The notes under the pieces: generated by a model
Told to the model about the DNA's origin: nothing
Database searches by the model: none
What the model saw: only the letters and a program-made list of their open reading frames with translations
Translations under genes and position numbers: made by a program
DNA from: Leucobacter chromiiresistens
GTDB lineage: Bacteria; Actinomycetota; Actinomycetes; Actinomycetales; Microbacteriaceae
DNA: 64,000 nt
Direction of reading: 5' to 3'
Assembly (NCBI RefSeq): GCF_001477055.1
Contig: NZ_LDRK01000018.1
Coordinates: 117,136-181,135, forward strand
Shown: piece by piece, positions 1-8,255 of the stretch
Layout of the letters: each line of letters opens with the position of its first letter
Numbering within the stretch: the first letter of the stretch is position 1

Positions 1-1825
1 CGCTCGCCACGCGCACCGCCGGCGGGTACCTCAGGGCGTGGCGGTCGCGCAGCTCGTCGTGCAGCCACTCCTCCACGCGCCCCGTGACGAACGCCCGCAC
101 CACCGGCCCGCCTCCGGATGCCATCAGGCAGAGGCCGTCGGGCGCCGTCAGCGCCGCGGCGTTCTCCCACCAGCGCAGGCAGTCCTCGCCGGCGCGCAGC
201 GTCTCGATGCTGAGCAGGCGCTCCGCGTCGAGCAGCACCACCGCACGGTAGCCGCCCGCCGCAAGCGGCTCGGCGCCGCGGGTGGCGACCACGATCGCGG
301 GTCGGGCGTCGACGCGCTCGCGCGGATGCTCGCCGTCGCTCAGCAGCACCCGCGCCCCCTCGAACTGCCGCTCGAACTGCTCGACGGTGCGCCCGGATCC
401 CATGCCGCGTTCGACGAGGCGGGTGCCGTCGCAGGTGCGGCAGTGCCAGTCGCTCGCGTACTCGCCGCACCAGCGGCAGGAGGCGCGGCCGATCACGCGG
501 AAGCCGATCGGCCCGTTGCAGAAGCCGCACCGGGCGAGGTCGCCGCAGTCCTCGCAGACGGCGACGGGCGCGTACCCGGGCGTGGCGACCTGCACGAGCA
601 CCGGTCCGGTGCGCAGCCCCTCCCGGATCGTCCGCGCCGCGAACTCGGGAACCCGGCCCGCGAACGCGTCGGGGGCGAGCGCCGCGTCGGCGTGCACGAC
701 CCGCGCCCGTCGGGGCGGGTTGCGCTGCGCGCGCACGTAGCCCAGGTCGACGAGGCGCTGCACCTCGGCGCTCCGCGCGTGCGCCGCGAAGAACAGCCCA
801 GCCGATTCCTGCTCGGCGCGCACCAGCGCCGCATCGCGCGCGTGCACGTAGGGCGAGAGCGGCTCGGCGAGCACGGGGTCGCCGTCGTCCCATATGATGA
901 TCGCGCCGAGGGCGTGGGCCGGCGCGTAGACCGCCGACCGGTTGCCGAGGATGATGCGCGGTTCCAGGTCTCGCGCGCGGAGGAACCCGGCGTAGCGCTC
1001 GGCGTTCGACTGGCGCGAGTCGACGCGCACGATGTCGTCGTGCCCGAGCGCAGCGAGTGCATCGCGCAGCTGATCGAGGTCTCGGTAGTCGGGGGCGACG
1101 AGGATCGCACTGCGCCCGAGCGCGTGCACCGCGATCGCGATGCGCGCCAACTGCGCGGCCCAGCCGCCGACCCATTCGCCCGTGTGCAGGCGGTCGGGTC
1201 CGTGGGATGCTGTGAGCGCGAGCCGGGAGCCGGCGATGAGCTGGGCGGCGATGTCGGCTTCGGCGCCCTCCTGCAGGGCCTCCAAGGCCTCCGGTGTGGC
1301 ATCTTCCTCCGGCGCGGCGGCACCCTCGGACTCGGCGGCGCCCTCGGCCTCGGCGGCGTTCTCAGCCTCGGCGGACTGCTCCCGGGCAGCGGCCGCGGCG
1401 AGGTGCTGCTTCTCGACGCGCACCTGGCGCGCCGGAATCGCGAGGCGGAGGATGTCTCCTGCCGATCCGCCCGCCCGGTCGGCGACCGCTCGTGCGAGGC
1501 GCCACACCGGAGCCGAGAGCAGCGGGACGAGCGTCACGAGGTCGGCGATCGGCGAGAGCTCACCGCCGAAATCGCTGCGCTCGGCGAACCCGATCACGTA
1601 CCCGAACGTCTTCCGCTCCTTGGAGCGGAACGGCACGCGGACGCGCTGACCGACGCGGATGTCGTCCGCCAGTTCGGGCGGTATCGCGTAGTCGAACAGG
1701 TGGTCGAGCTGCGGAAGCGCCGAGTCGAGGAGGATCTTCGCGACGGGGCGGCCGTTCGCCGCCTCGGCGCTCGTGAAGGGCGAAGCGGGCGCGAACGGCG
1801 CGGCCGGCGCGCTCGGATCGGGCAT
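1..1825 (-). CDS. priA: Primosomal protein N' (PriA), actinobacterial type, C-terminus cut by the window edge
   Basis: Replication-restart protein that recognises stalled forks and helps reload the replicative helicase. About 608 codons are visible from an ATG at 1825; the last 60-70 residues lie outside the window. The N-terminal fork-binding domain follows an Ala/Pro-rich start, then an Ala/Glu-rich linker near residues 135-180. Two CxxC pairs of the zinc-binding region are clear (CEDCGDLARCGFC, then CRWCG and CRTC). Where bacterial PriA has a Walker A GxTGSGKT loop, this protein reads GSRLALTASHG, and the DEEH box is WDDGD. The helicase ATPase therefore looks inactive, as reported for other actinobacterial PriA proteins. 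It starts 9 nt after the metK stop, so it is probably cotranscribed with metK. Confidence 0.93.
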   Translation of the reverse strand, partial: MPDPSAPAAPFAPASPFTSAEAANGRPVAKILLDSALPQLDHLFDYAIPPELADDIRVGQRVRVPFRSKERKTFGYVIGFAERSDFGGELSPIADLVTLVPLLSAPVWRLARAVADRAGGSAGDILRLAIPARQVRVEKQHLAAAAAREQSAEAENAAEAEGAAESEGAAAPEEDATPEALEALQEGAEADIAAQLIAGSRLALTASHGPDRLHTGEWVGGWAAQLARIAIAVHALGRSAILVAPDYRDLDQLRDALAALGHDDIVRVDSRQSNAERYAGFLRARDLEPRIILGNRSAVYAPAHALGAIIIWDDGDPVLAEPLSPYVHARDAALVRAEQESAGLFFAAHARSAEVQRLVDLGYVRAQRNPPRRARVVHADAALAPDAFAGRVPEFAARTIREGLRTGPVLVQVATPGYAPVAVCEDCGDLARCGFCNGPIGFRVIGRASCRWCGEYASDWHCRTCDGTRLVERGMGSGRTVEQFERQFEGARVLLSDGEHPRERVDARPAIVVATRGAEPLAAGGYRAVVLLDAERLLSIETLRAGEDCLRWWENAAALTAPDGLCLMASGGGPVVRAFVTGRVEEWLHDELRDRHALRYPPAVRVAS

Positions 1826-1834
1826 GCCGCGCGC

Positions 1835-3028
1835 CTACAGGCCCGCGGCGGCCCGCAGCTCGGCGACGCGGGGGGTCGACTCCCAGGTGAACTCGGGCAG
1901 TTCGCGGCCGAAGTGACCGTAGGCGCTCGTGCGCGCGTAGACGGGCCGCAGCAGATCGAGATCTCGGATGATCGCCAGCGGGCGCAGGTCGAAGACCTCG
2001 CGCACTGCGCGCTCGATGCGGTCGAGAGGGACGGTCTCGGTACCGAACGTCTCGACGTACAACCCGACCGGGTGGGCGCGCCCGATGGCGTACGCCACCT
2101 GCAGCTCCGCGCGGGAGGCGAGCCCGGCCCGTACTACGTGCTTGGCGACCCAGCGCATCGCGTACGCCGCCGAACGATCGACCTTCGAGGGGTCCTTGCC
2201 GCTGAAGGCACCCCCGCCGTGCCGGCTCGCCCCGCCGTAGGTGTCGATGATGATCTTGCGCCCCGTGAGCCCGGCATCTCCCATGGGGCCTCCGACGACG
2301 AAGGGACCGGCCGGGTTGATGAAGAGCTCGGCAGCCGCGCTGGAGAGCTCCACGCGCTCGAGCACCGGGCGGATCACGAGCCGCTCGACGGCCTCGCGCA
2401 GCGCAGGCTGCGACATGCCCGCGTGGTGCTGCGTCGACACGACGATGGCCTCGACGCTGGCTGCGCGGTCTCCGTCGTAGCCGATGGTGACCTGCGTCTT
2501 GCCGTCGGGCCGCAGCTCGGGCAGCTCGCCGCTCTTGCGCACCTCCGTGAGCCGCTCCGCGAGTCGATGGGCGACCCAGCTCGGGAGGGGGTGCAGCTCG
2601 GGCGTCTCGTCCGTAGCGAAGCCGAACATGATGCCCTGGTCGCCCGCGCCCTGCTGGTTCAGCGCATCATCCGCGTCGGCGCCGCTGCGCACCTCCAGCG
2701 ACGTGTCCACGCCGCCGGCGATGTCCGGCGACTGCTGGCCGATCGACACCGACACGCCGCACGACGACGCGTCGAAGCCCATCTCCGAGCTGGTGTACCC
2801 GATGTCGCGCACCGCCTCGCGCACCAGCTGCGGGATCTCGACGTACCCCGTGGTCGAGACCTCGCCCGCGACGTGCACGAGCCCCGTGGTCACGAGCGTC
2901 TCCACCGCCACCCGCGCCCCCGGATCCTGCGCGAGCATCGCGTCGAGGATGGTGTCGGAGATGCGATCGCAAATCTTGTCGGGATGGCCCTCGGTGACGG
3001 ACTCTGACGTGAACTGGCGAAGCGGCAC
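1835..3028 (-). CDS. metK: S-adenosylmethionine synthetase
   Basis: Makes S-adenosylmethionine from methionine and ATP in the cytoplasm. The 397-residue product has the family motifs: an SVTEGHPDK start, [10 protein letters not shown] near residue 115 and [16 protein letters not shown] near residue 260, with the expected three-domain length of about 400. The frame stays open up to a TTG at 3040. The bases at that TTG form the ribosome site (GAGGAG), so GTG at 3028 is the better start. It lies between rpoZ and priA on one strand. No SAM-type riboswitch is recognisable in the 116 bases before it; a strong hairpin is there instead. Confidence 0.96.
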   Translation of the reverse strand: MPLRQFTSESVTEGHPDKICDRISDTILDAMLAQDPGARVAVETLVTTGLVHVAGEVSTTGYVEIPQLVREAVRDIGYTSSEMGFDASSCGVSVSIGQQSPDIAGGVDTSLEVRSGADADDALNQQGAGDQGIMFGFATDETPELHPLPSWVAHRLAERLTEVRKSGELPELRPDGKTQVTIGYDGDRAASVEAIVVSTQHHAGMSQPALREAVERLVIRPVLERVELSSAAAELFINPAGPFVVGGPMGDAGLTGRKIIIDTYGGASRHGGGAFSGKDPSKVDRSAAYAMRWVAKHVVRAGLASRAELQVAYAIGRAHPVGLYVETFGTETVPLDRIERAVREVFDLRPLAIIRDLDLLRPVYARTSAYGHFGRELPEFTWESTPRVAELRAAAGL

Positions 3029-3080
3029 GGTGCTCCTCAAGGTAAAGGCTGACGGCGGACGGATGGAGCCGGAAACAGCG

Positions 3081-3116
3081 GTGGCGCCGGACCCTGTTCA
3101 GGGTATCCGACGCCAC
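3081..3116 (-). terminator. Hairpin between rpoZ and metK
   Basis: A nearly perfect inverted repeat (GTGGCG ... CGCCAC, with CGGA/TCCG and CCCT/AGGG inside) lies between the rpoZ stop and the metK start. There is no strong U-tract, only TGTTT a few bases downstream on the minus strand. It could end rpoZ transcripts or partly attenuate metK-priA. Confidence 0.55.
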
Positions 3117-3144
3117 CGACACTGCTCGTGAATGCAGCTGAAGA

Positions 3145-3432
3145 TTACACTTCCTCGAGCTCGTCCGGCGCGCTCGCCTCTGCGTCGCGACGCGTCATCG
3201 TGAGCTTGCCCTCGACGATCTCGTGCAGCGCGATCGACAGCGGCTTGTCGTCGACGGACGAATCGACCAGCGGGCCGACGTTGTCGAACAGGTTGCCGTC
3301 GTGCAGATCCGTGTAGTAATCGTTGATCTGACGTGCACGCTGCGAGGCGAAGACCACCAAGGCGTACTTCGAATCGACCTTCTCGAGCAGATCGTCGATG
3401 GGCGGGTCGATGATGCCGTTGGGATTGGCCAT
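3145..3432 (-). CDS. rpoZ: DNA-directed RNA polymerase omega subunit
   Basis: Small subunit that helps assemble and stabilise RNA polymerase by clamping the beta-prime subunit. The 95-residue protein has the actinobacterial start [16 protein letters not shown], the [17 protein letters not shown] core helix with its conserved SKY and RAR positions, and an acidic C-terminus ending ELEEV. ATG at 3432 is preferred over the in-frame GTG at 3438 because GAGGAG lies 7 nt before the ATG. In many actinobacteria rpoZ is followed by coaBC and preceded by gmk; neither is here. metK follows directly after a hairpin. Confidence 0.95.
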   Translation of the reverse strand: MANPNGIIDPPIDDLLEKVDSKYALVVFASQRARQINDYYTDLHDGNLFDNVGPLVDSSVDDKPLSIALHEIVEGKLTMTRRDAEASAPDELEEV

Positions 3433-3498
3433 GTACACACTCCTCTAGTTGACCGTCCCATCCTACCCGAGGTTTCGGCGCTTCGCTGGGCGCACCCC

Positions 3499-4146
3499 TC
3501 AGCCGAGCAGAGATCGCACGAGCACATGCCCGCGCGGGGTGCGCAGCCGCACCCAGGTCAGCGACCGGGCGACCTCGACGGTCGGCGCATCCTTCAGGAA
3601 GCCCATGGCCTCGGCGGCGAAGGCGGCGGCCGCCGGAATTCCGGGCGCCATCTCCAGCCCCCAGACCGATGCGCGCACGCGATGCACGACCGCCTCACCC
3701 GGGTCGGCCGGGAGCAGTGCGGCGACGCGCTCGATCCCCTCCGCCGCGACCGAGCCGAGCGACGGCCCGTCCAGGGCGCCCTGCGGCATCCACCCGGAGG
3801 TCGGCGGCAGCACACCCGCCCAGGCCGCCAGCGCGCTCGCATCCGGCAGGTCGAGCCGTCGACCGGAGAATCCCAACCGCGCGATGCGATCGAGCAGGGC
3901 ACGGCCCGGCACGGTCGCGTCGACGGGCGCACCCGGATCCTCGGCGAGCCCGAAGGCCCGCATCACGAGCACGACGGGCACGGAGTCCGTGATGCCCCGC
4001 GGAGCCTGCACGCACCCGTACACCGCGAGTGCGCGCCCCCGCGACACCATGCGCACGTCCGGCTGTCCGGCGCGCAGCAGACGTTCGAGGAAGACGCGGA
4101 GATCGTCTCGCGTGGCGGCGTCGGAGAGCTCAAGCGTCACGGGCAT
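3499..4146 (-). CDS. Conserved hypothetical protein, 215 aa
   Basis: I do not recognise a family. The protein is soluble, has no signal peptide or membrane segment, and is rich in Ala, Val and Arg. The first 45 residues (TLELSDAATRDDLRVFLERLLRAGQPDVRM) look like an alpha/beta fold. The rest carries hydrophobic patches but no metal or nucleotide motif that I can see. ATG at 4146 is chosen because a TAGACT -10-like hexamer lies 8 nt before it and no Shine-Dalgarno is visible, suggesting a transcript with almost no leader. The frame remains open upstream through a repeat-rich region, but that extension is low-complexity Arg/Ala/Ser and unlikely to be coding. rpoZ lies 66 bases downstream on the same strand. 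Confidence 0.7.
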   Translation of the reverse strand: MPVTLELSDAATRDDLRVFLERLLRAGQPDVRMVSRGRALAVYGCVQAPRGITDSVPVVLVMRAFGLAEDPGAPVDATVPGRALLDRIARLGFSGRRLDLPDASALAAWAGVLPPTSGWMPQGALDGPSLGSVAAEGIERVAALLPADPGEAVVHRVRASVWGLEMAPGIPAAAAFAAEAMGFLKDAPTVEVARSLTWVRLRTPRGHVLVRSLLG

Positions 4147-4181
4147 GACGCCCGAGTCTACCGGCCGGAGATCCGCCGGGC

Positions 4182-4257
4182 GATGCGGAGCGGCGGAGCG
4201 CAGCGACGCGGAGCGCAGTGATGCGCAGCGATGCGGAGCGGCGGAGCGCAGCGACGC
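4182..4257. repeat. Two 28-bp direct repeats, period 48 bp
   Basis: The 28 bases starting GATGCGGAGCGGCGGAGC occur at 4182-4209 and again at 4230-4257 without mismatch. The 20 bases between them are a degenerate partial copy (GGAGCGCAG, GATGCGCAGC). The block fills the space between the 215-aa gene and tesB. A shorter relative (ATGCGGAGCGGCG) occurs at 38116-38128, also between genes. Confidence 0.8.
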
Positions 4258-4277
4258 AGCAGACGCGCACCGGCGCA

Positions 4278-4283
4278 TAGACT
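4278..4283 (+). promoter_or_regulatory. Putative -10 hexamer of tesB
   Basis: TAGACT lies 39 bases before the tesB ATG, which would give a leader of about 33 nt carrying the GGAGG site. The same hexamer serves as the likely -10 box of the PASTA kinase gene at 38643. No good -35 match is seen. Confidence 0.45.
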
Positions 4284-4322
4284 GAGGGCACCGATTCACA
4301 TCGCGCCGACAACGGAGGATCC

Positions 4323-5204
4323 ATGACCGCGTCGCAAGGTCTCCTGGACATGCTCACCGTCATCGACTCGGGAGCGCGCACGCGCGAGGACATCCTCATC
4401 GGCCCGCCGCTGCCCACGCCGCACGGCCGCTCCTTCGGCGGGCAGGTGCTCGGGCAGGCGATCGCGGCAGCCGGGAGCACCGCGCCGCGCGACCGCGAGA
4501 TCCACTCGATGCACGGCTACTTCCTGCGCCCCGGCGATGCCGATGCCAGCATGACCTTCGAGGTGGATCGCCTGCACGACGGCCGATCCTTCTCCACCCG
4601 CCGAGTGCAGGCCTACCAGCACGGCGAAGCGCGGATGTCGATGATCGCGTCGTTCCAGACCGACGACCCCGGGCTCGAGCATCAGGAGCGGCTCGACCTC
4701 TCCGGGATCCCCGACCCCGAGTCGCTGCCGACGGTGTGGGACAAGTACGGGCATCTCTCGGGCAATGGTCGTGCGTCGTGGGTGCTCGACCGCCCCTTCG
4801 ACTTCCGCTACGTCGAATCCGACATCATTCTGCAGGTGGCCGAGCGCACCTCCCGGCAGCGCGTCTGGATGCGGAGCCGGGAGGCGTTCGACGCCTCTCC
4901 GCTGCTCAACGCCGCGGCGCTCGCCTTCGGCAGCGACTACCTGCTGCTCGAGCCCGTGGCGCGTCGGCACGGCCTCCCCTGGGCGACGCCGGGAATGCGG
5001 GCGGCCAGCCTCGATCACGCGATGTGGTTCCATCGACCGTTCCGCGTGGACGAGTGGCTGCTCTACGAGCTCGACTCCCCGACTTCCCAGGGCGGGCGGG
5101 GCCTCGCCCGCGGCCGCTTCTACGACCGCGACGGCGTCCACGTCGCGACGGTCGCTCAGGAGAGCATGATGCGGCTCCCCGCGATCCCGCAGCAGGACGC
5201 GTAG
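4323..5204 (+). CDS. tesB: Acyl-CoA thioesterase II
   Basis: Hydrolyses acyl-CoA to free fatty acid and CoA. The 293-residue protein is a double hot-dog TesB: the first half has GRSFGGQVLGQAI and IHSMHGYFLRPG, the second has the catalytic-Asp region ASLDHAMWFHRPFR and a terminal VATVAQESMMR. The length fits the family (about 285-300). A GGAGG site sits 4 nt before the ATG. It stands alone on the plus strand. The convergent gene 24 bases downstream is another thioesterase-fold protein, so two acyl-CoA hydrolases face each other. Confidence 0.94.
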   Translation: MTASQGLLDMLTVIDSGARTREDILIGPPLPTPHGRSFGGQVLGQAIAAAGSTAPRDREIHSMHGYFLRPGDADASMTFEVDRLHDGRSFSTRRVQAYQHGEARMSMIASFQTDDPGLEHQERLDLSGIPDPESLPTVWDKYGHLSGNGRASWVLDRPFDFRYVESDIILQVAERTSRQRVWMRSREAFDASPLLNAAALAFGSDYLLLEPVARRHGLPWATPGMRAASLDHAMWFHRPFRVDEWLLYELDSPTSQGGRGLARGRFYDRDGVHVATVAQESMMRLPAIPQQDA

Positions 5205-5228
5205 CGGGCGCACGGCTCGCAGCCGCGC

Positions 5229-5696
5229 TCAGGTGCGGCGCAGCTCCAGCGGCGCATCCGTCCACTCGCCGACCGAGGCGCGGCCCGCATCCGAGAGGCG
5301 GATCGGCCGCAGCGTCTCCCCGTCGACGATCACGATGTGCGAGATGGCGCGGGCCACCACCGAGCGGTCGGCGGCGGCGCCGTCCACGACCTCGTAGTGC
5401 ACCTCCAGGCTCGATCCTCCGAGCCGCCCGATCCAGAGCTCCACGGTGATCGGGTGCTCGGAGTACTCGAGCACCCGGAGGTACTCGATCTGCTGACCCG
5501 CGACGAGCATCTTCGGCCCGTGCGGATCATCGCTGCGGAAGTGCCGCTCCATGCCGGTGCGCTCCCGGCCGGAGCCGAGCCAGAACGTTCGCACCCGGGC
5601 CTCCTCGAGGAAGCGCGCGAAGGCGACGTTGTTCACGTGGCCGTACGCGTCCTGGTCGGCCCAGCGCAGCTCCATGTCGATGCGGGCGCGTGCCAT
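5229..5696 (-). CDS. Acyl-CoA thioesterase, 4HBT (YbgC/FadM-like)
   Basis: A 155-residue single hot-dog protein. It has the 4-hydroxybenzoyl-CoA thioesterase signature RWADQDAYGHVNNVAFARFLEEAR near residues 10-30, with the active-site Asp in the WxDxDxxGHVNN pattern, and a second strand block around residues 75-115. It probably hydrolyses a medium- or long-chain acyl-CoA; the substrate cannot be read from sequence. ATG at 5696 has GAGGAGG just upstream. It lies 80 bases downstream of ettA on the same strand, behind a strong hairpin, so it may be transcribed separately. Confidence 0.88.
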   Translation of the reverse strand: MARARIDMELRWADQDAYGHVNNVAFARFLEEARVRTFWLGSGRERTGMERHFRSDDPHGPKMLVAGQQIEYLRVLEYSEHPITVELWIGRLGGSSLEVHYEVVDGAAADRSVVARAISHIVIVDGETLRPIRLSDAGRASVGEWTDAPLELRRT

Positions 5697-5735
5697 TCCG
5701 CCTCCTCTCGTGTGCGCCGCCGATCGGGCGGCGGC

Positions 5736-5767
5736 GAGGAGGGCGCCGGGCCGGCGGCGCCCTCCTC
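5736..5767 (-). terminator. Hairpin after ettA
   Basis: A perfect 12-bp stem (GAGGAGGGCGCC and its complement, 8-nt loop) starts 9 bases after the ettA stop. It is not followed by a U-run, as is common in high-GC actinobacteria. A second GCCGCC/GGCGGC hairpin follows it toward the thioesterase gene. Confidence 0.6.
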
Positions 5768-5776
5768 GCTCGTCGA

Positions 5777-7459
5777 CTAGTCGCGCGTGAGCTTCCGGTA
5801 GGTGACGCGGGAGGGCTTCGCCGCCTCCACGCCCAGGCGCTCGATCTTGTTCGCCTCGTAGGCCTCGAAGTTGCCCTCGTACCAGTACCAGTTCGCGGGT
5901 TCCTCCTCGGTTCCCTCGTAGGCGAGGATGTGCGTGGCGATCCGGTCCAGGAACCACCGGTCGTGCGTGATGACCACCGCGCAACCGGGGAACTCGAGCA
6001 GAGCGTTCTCGAGGCTGGTGAGCGTCTCGACGTCGAGGTCGTTGGTCGGCTCGTCGAGCAGCAGCAGGTTGCCGCCCTGCTTCAGCGTCAGCGCGAGGTT
6101 CAGACGGTTGCGCTCACCGCCCGAGAGCACCCCGGCGGGCTTCTGCTGATCCGGCCCCTTGAACCCGAACGTGGAGACGTACGCGCGCGACGGGATCTCG
6201 ACGTTGCCGACCTTCATGTAGTCGAGACCCTCGGAGACGACCTCCCAGACGGTCTTCTTCGGATCGATGCCGCCGCGCGTCTGGTCGACGTAGCTCAGCT
6301 TGACCGTCTCGCCGATCTTCAGCTCGCCGCCGTCGAGGGGCTCGATGCCGACGATCGTCTTGAACAGCGTCGTCTTACCCACGCCGTTCGGTCCGATGAT
6401 GCCGACGATGCCGTTGCGCGGCAGCGAGAAGGAGAGTCCGTCGATCAGCGTGCGGCCGTCGAAGCCCTTGTTGAGGTTCTTCGCCTCGAGCACCACGTTG
6501 CCGAGGCGCGGGCCGGCGGGGATCTGGATCTCCTCGAAGTCGAGCTTCCGCGTGCGCTCGGCCTCCGTCGCCATCTCCTCGTACCGGGCGAGACGCGCCT
6601 TCGACTTCGCCTGGCGTCCCTTCGCGTTGGTGCGCACCCACTCCAGCTCCTCCTTGAGGCGCTTCTGGAGCTTCTGGTCCTTCTTGCCCTGCACCTCGAG
6701 GCGCGCGGCCTTCTGCTCGAGGTACGTCGAGTAGTTGCCCTCGTAGGGGTAGAGCCGACCGCGATCGACCTCGCAGATCCACGTCGCGACGTGGTCGAGG
6801 AAGTAACGGTCGTGCGTCACGGCCATGACGGCGCCGGGGTACTTCGCGAGGTGCTGCTCGAGCCAGAGCACGCTCTCGGCGTCGAGGTGGTTCGTGGGCT
6901 CGTCGAGGAGCAGCAGGTCGGGCTTCTCGAGCAGCAGCTTGCAGAGCGCGACGCGGCGCTTCTCGCCGCCGGAGAGGTGCGAGACGATCGCGTCGGCCGG
7001 CGGGCAGCGGAGGGCATCCATCGCCTGTTCGAGCTGGCTGTCGAGGTCCCAGCCGTCGACGGCGTCGATGGCCTCCTGCAGCTCCCCCATCTCCGGGAGC
7101 AGCTTGTCGTAGTCGGCGTCGGGATCGGCCATCTCGAGCGAGATCTCGTTGAACCGGTCGAGCTTGCCCTTGATCTCGGCGACGCCCTGCTGCACGTTCT
7201 CGAGCACCGTGGCATTCTCGTCGAGCTCGGGCTCCTGCATCAGGATGCCCACGGAGTACCCCGGGGTGAGGTGAGCCTCGCCGTTCGACGGCGTGTCGAG
7301 CCCCGCCATGATCTTCAGGATCGTCGACTTTCCGGCGCCGTTCGGGCCGACGACGCCGATCTTCGCGCCGGGCAAGAACGCCATGGTGACGTCGTCGAGA
7401 ATCACCTTGTCGCCGTGCGCCTTGCGCGCGCGGACCATCTGGTAAATGTACTCAGCCAT
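5777..7459 (-). CDS. ettA: Energy-dependent translational throttle protein EttA (ABC-F ATPase)
   Basis: Ribosome-associated ABC-F protein that binds the E site and gates entry into elongation according to the ADP/ATP ratio. The 560-residue protein starts with the typical MAEYIYQM. ABC domain 1 has GPNGAGKST and LSGGEKRR-VAL with LLLLDEPTNHLD. The arm/linker region with QKRLKEELEWVRTNAKGRQ is near residues 270-310. ABC domain 2 has GPNGVGKTT, LSGGERNR and LLLLDEPTNDLD. ATG at 7459 gives the family start; an upstream in-frame GTG at 7477 is less likely. TAGAGT near 7529 may be its -10 box. Confidence 0.96.
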   Translation of the reverse strand: MAEYIYQMVRARKAHGDKVILDDVTMAFLPGAKIGVVGPNGAGKSTILKIMAGLDTPSNGEAHLTPGYSVGILMQEPELDENATVLENVQQGVAEIKGKLDRFNEISLEMADPDADYDKLLPEMGELQEAIDAVDGWDLDSQLEQAMDALRCPPADAIVSHLSGGEKRRVALCKLLLEKPDLLLLDEPTNHLDAESVLWLEQHLAKYPGAVMAVTHDRYFLDHVATWICEVDRGRLYPYEGNYSTYLEQKAARLEVQGKKDQKLQKRLKEELEWVRTNAKGRQAKSKARLARYEEMATEAERTRKLDFEEIQIPAGPRLGNVVLEAKNLNKGFDGRTLIDGLSFSLPRNGIVGIIGPNGVGKTTLFKTIVGIEPLDGGELKIGETVKLSYVDQTRGGIDPKKTVWEVVSEGLDYMKVGNVEIPSRAYVSTFGFKGPDQQKPAGVLSGGERNRLNLALTLKQGGNLLLLDEPTNDLDVETLTSLENALLEFPGCAVVITHDRWFLDRIATHILAYEGTEEEPANWYWYEGNFEAYEANKIERLGVEAAKPSRVTYRKLTRD

Positions 7460-7548
7460 ATACACACTCGGGCGCACAGGCGCCCCGAACTCCCTTATTG
7501 GAATGGTGGGTTGCGGATCGCCACCACTCTACCGCGCCGGCGCGGACC

Positions 7549-8037
7549 TCAGCCGATCGGCGCCGTCTCGCCGATGAGGCAGATGTCGCCCGCCGGTCCG
7601 ACGGCCGGCTCGTTCCGCGCCACGAAACTGCGGTCCTCTGCCACGACCTGCCCGATGAGGCAGTCGGATCCGATGCGCACGGACACGAAGATGTTGTCGG
7701 CCGGCAGGTTGGTCTTGCTCTGGTCGAAGCTGACCTGCATCGCCGCACGATCGAATCCGGCGTCGGCCACCGCCTGCACGATCGGGGCGCCCTGCACGGG
7801 CTCCGTCCCCGCGCTGAAGACGCGCAGCACCTCGGTGAAGTACGGCAGATTCTCCTCGGCGGTGCCGCCGGGAACGAACTCCGGCGCGGTCTCGGGCGCG
7901 GGGGCCTCGGTGCGCTCCGGGGTCTCCGGCTGCGGGCCCTCGAGCAGGGCGCAGCCGCTCAGCAGTGCAGTGCTGAGACCGAGGGCGAGGCACGCGAGCG
8001 CGGCGGGACGACGGCGGGAGATCGAGGCAACAGGCAC
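7549..8037 (-). CDS. Putative lipoprotein (possibly DUF6993-like)
   Basis: A 162-residue secreted lipoprotein. Residues 1-10 are basic (SISRRRP), residues 11-27 are hydrophobic, and the lipobox LLSGC places the lipidated Cys at 29. A Pro/Thr/Glu-rich linker follows (residues 33-55), then a small globular domain with two conserved-looking Cys (CLIGQ and CLIGE) that may form a disulfide. From memory it resembles the DUF6993 lipoproteins of Microbacteriaceae, but I cannot confirm that. The GTG start has TACACT exactly 6 nt upstream and no Shine-Dalgarno, so the mRNA is probably leaderless. Confidence 0.8.
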   Translation of the reverse strand: MPVASISRRRPAALACLALGLSTALLSGCALLEGPQPETPERTEAPAPETAPEFVPGGTAEENLPYFTEVLRVFSAGTEPVQGAPIVQAVADAGFDRAAMQVSFDQSKTNLPADNIFVSVRIGSDCLIGQVVAEDRSFVARNEPAVGPAGDICLIGETAPIG

Positions 8038-8043
8038 GGCCCC

Positions 8044-8049
8044 AGTGTA
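8044..8049 (-). promoter_or_regulatory. -10 hexamer of a leaderless lipoprotein mRNA
   Basis: TACACT on the minus strand is separated from the GTG at 8037 by 6 nt (GGGGCC). Transcription starting 7 nt after the hexamer would begin at the start codon itself. Confidence 0.55.
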
Positions 8050-8255
8050 CGCACTCCGACTTCGGACGCCCGATACTCGCTCACAGTTTCACTTCCGGCG
8101 GTGACCCGCGCATCGCTCCACAGATCGCTGCTTCCGCCACGGCGCGACAGGCTCGCCGGGGCAGGCTGAAGGCGAACGGGCGGATCGGACTCCGCACGGC
8201 ACGGTCCGCCCGATCACCCCATCCCCGCCCTCAGGGCTCAGCGAAGGAGCGCACC

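Noticed and set aside
38..3007. 989-codon open frame on the plus strand
   Set aside because: It is antisense to metK and priA, both of which have clear family motifs. Long shadow frames are normal at this GC content.
2900..3145. SAM riboswitch before metK
   Set aside because: The leader shows one simple hairpin and none of the conserved SAM riboswitch core.
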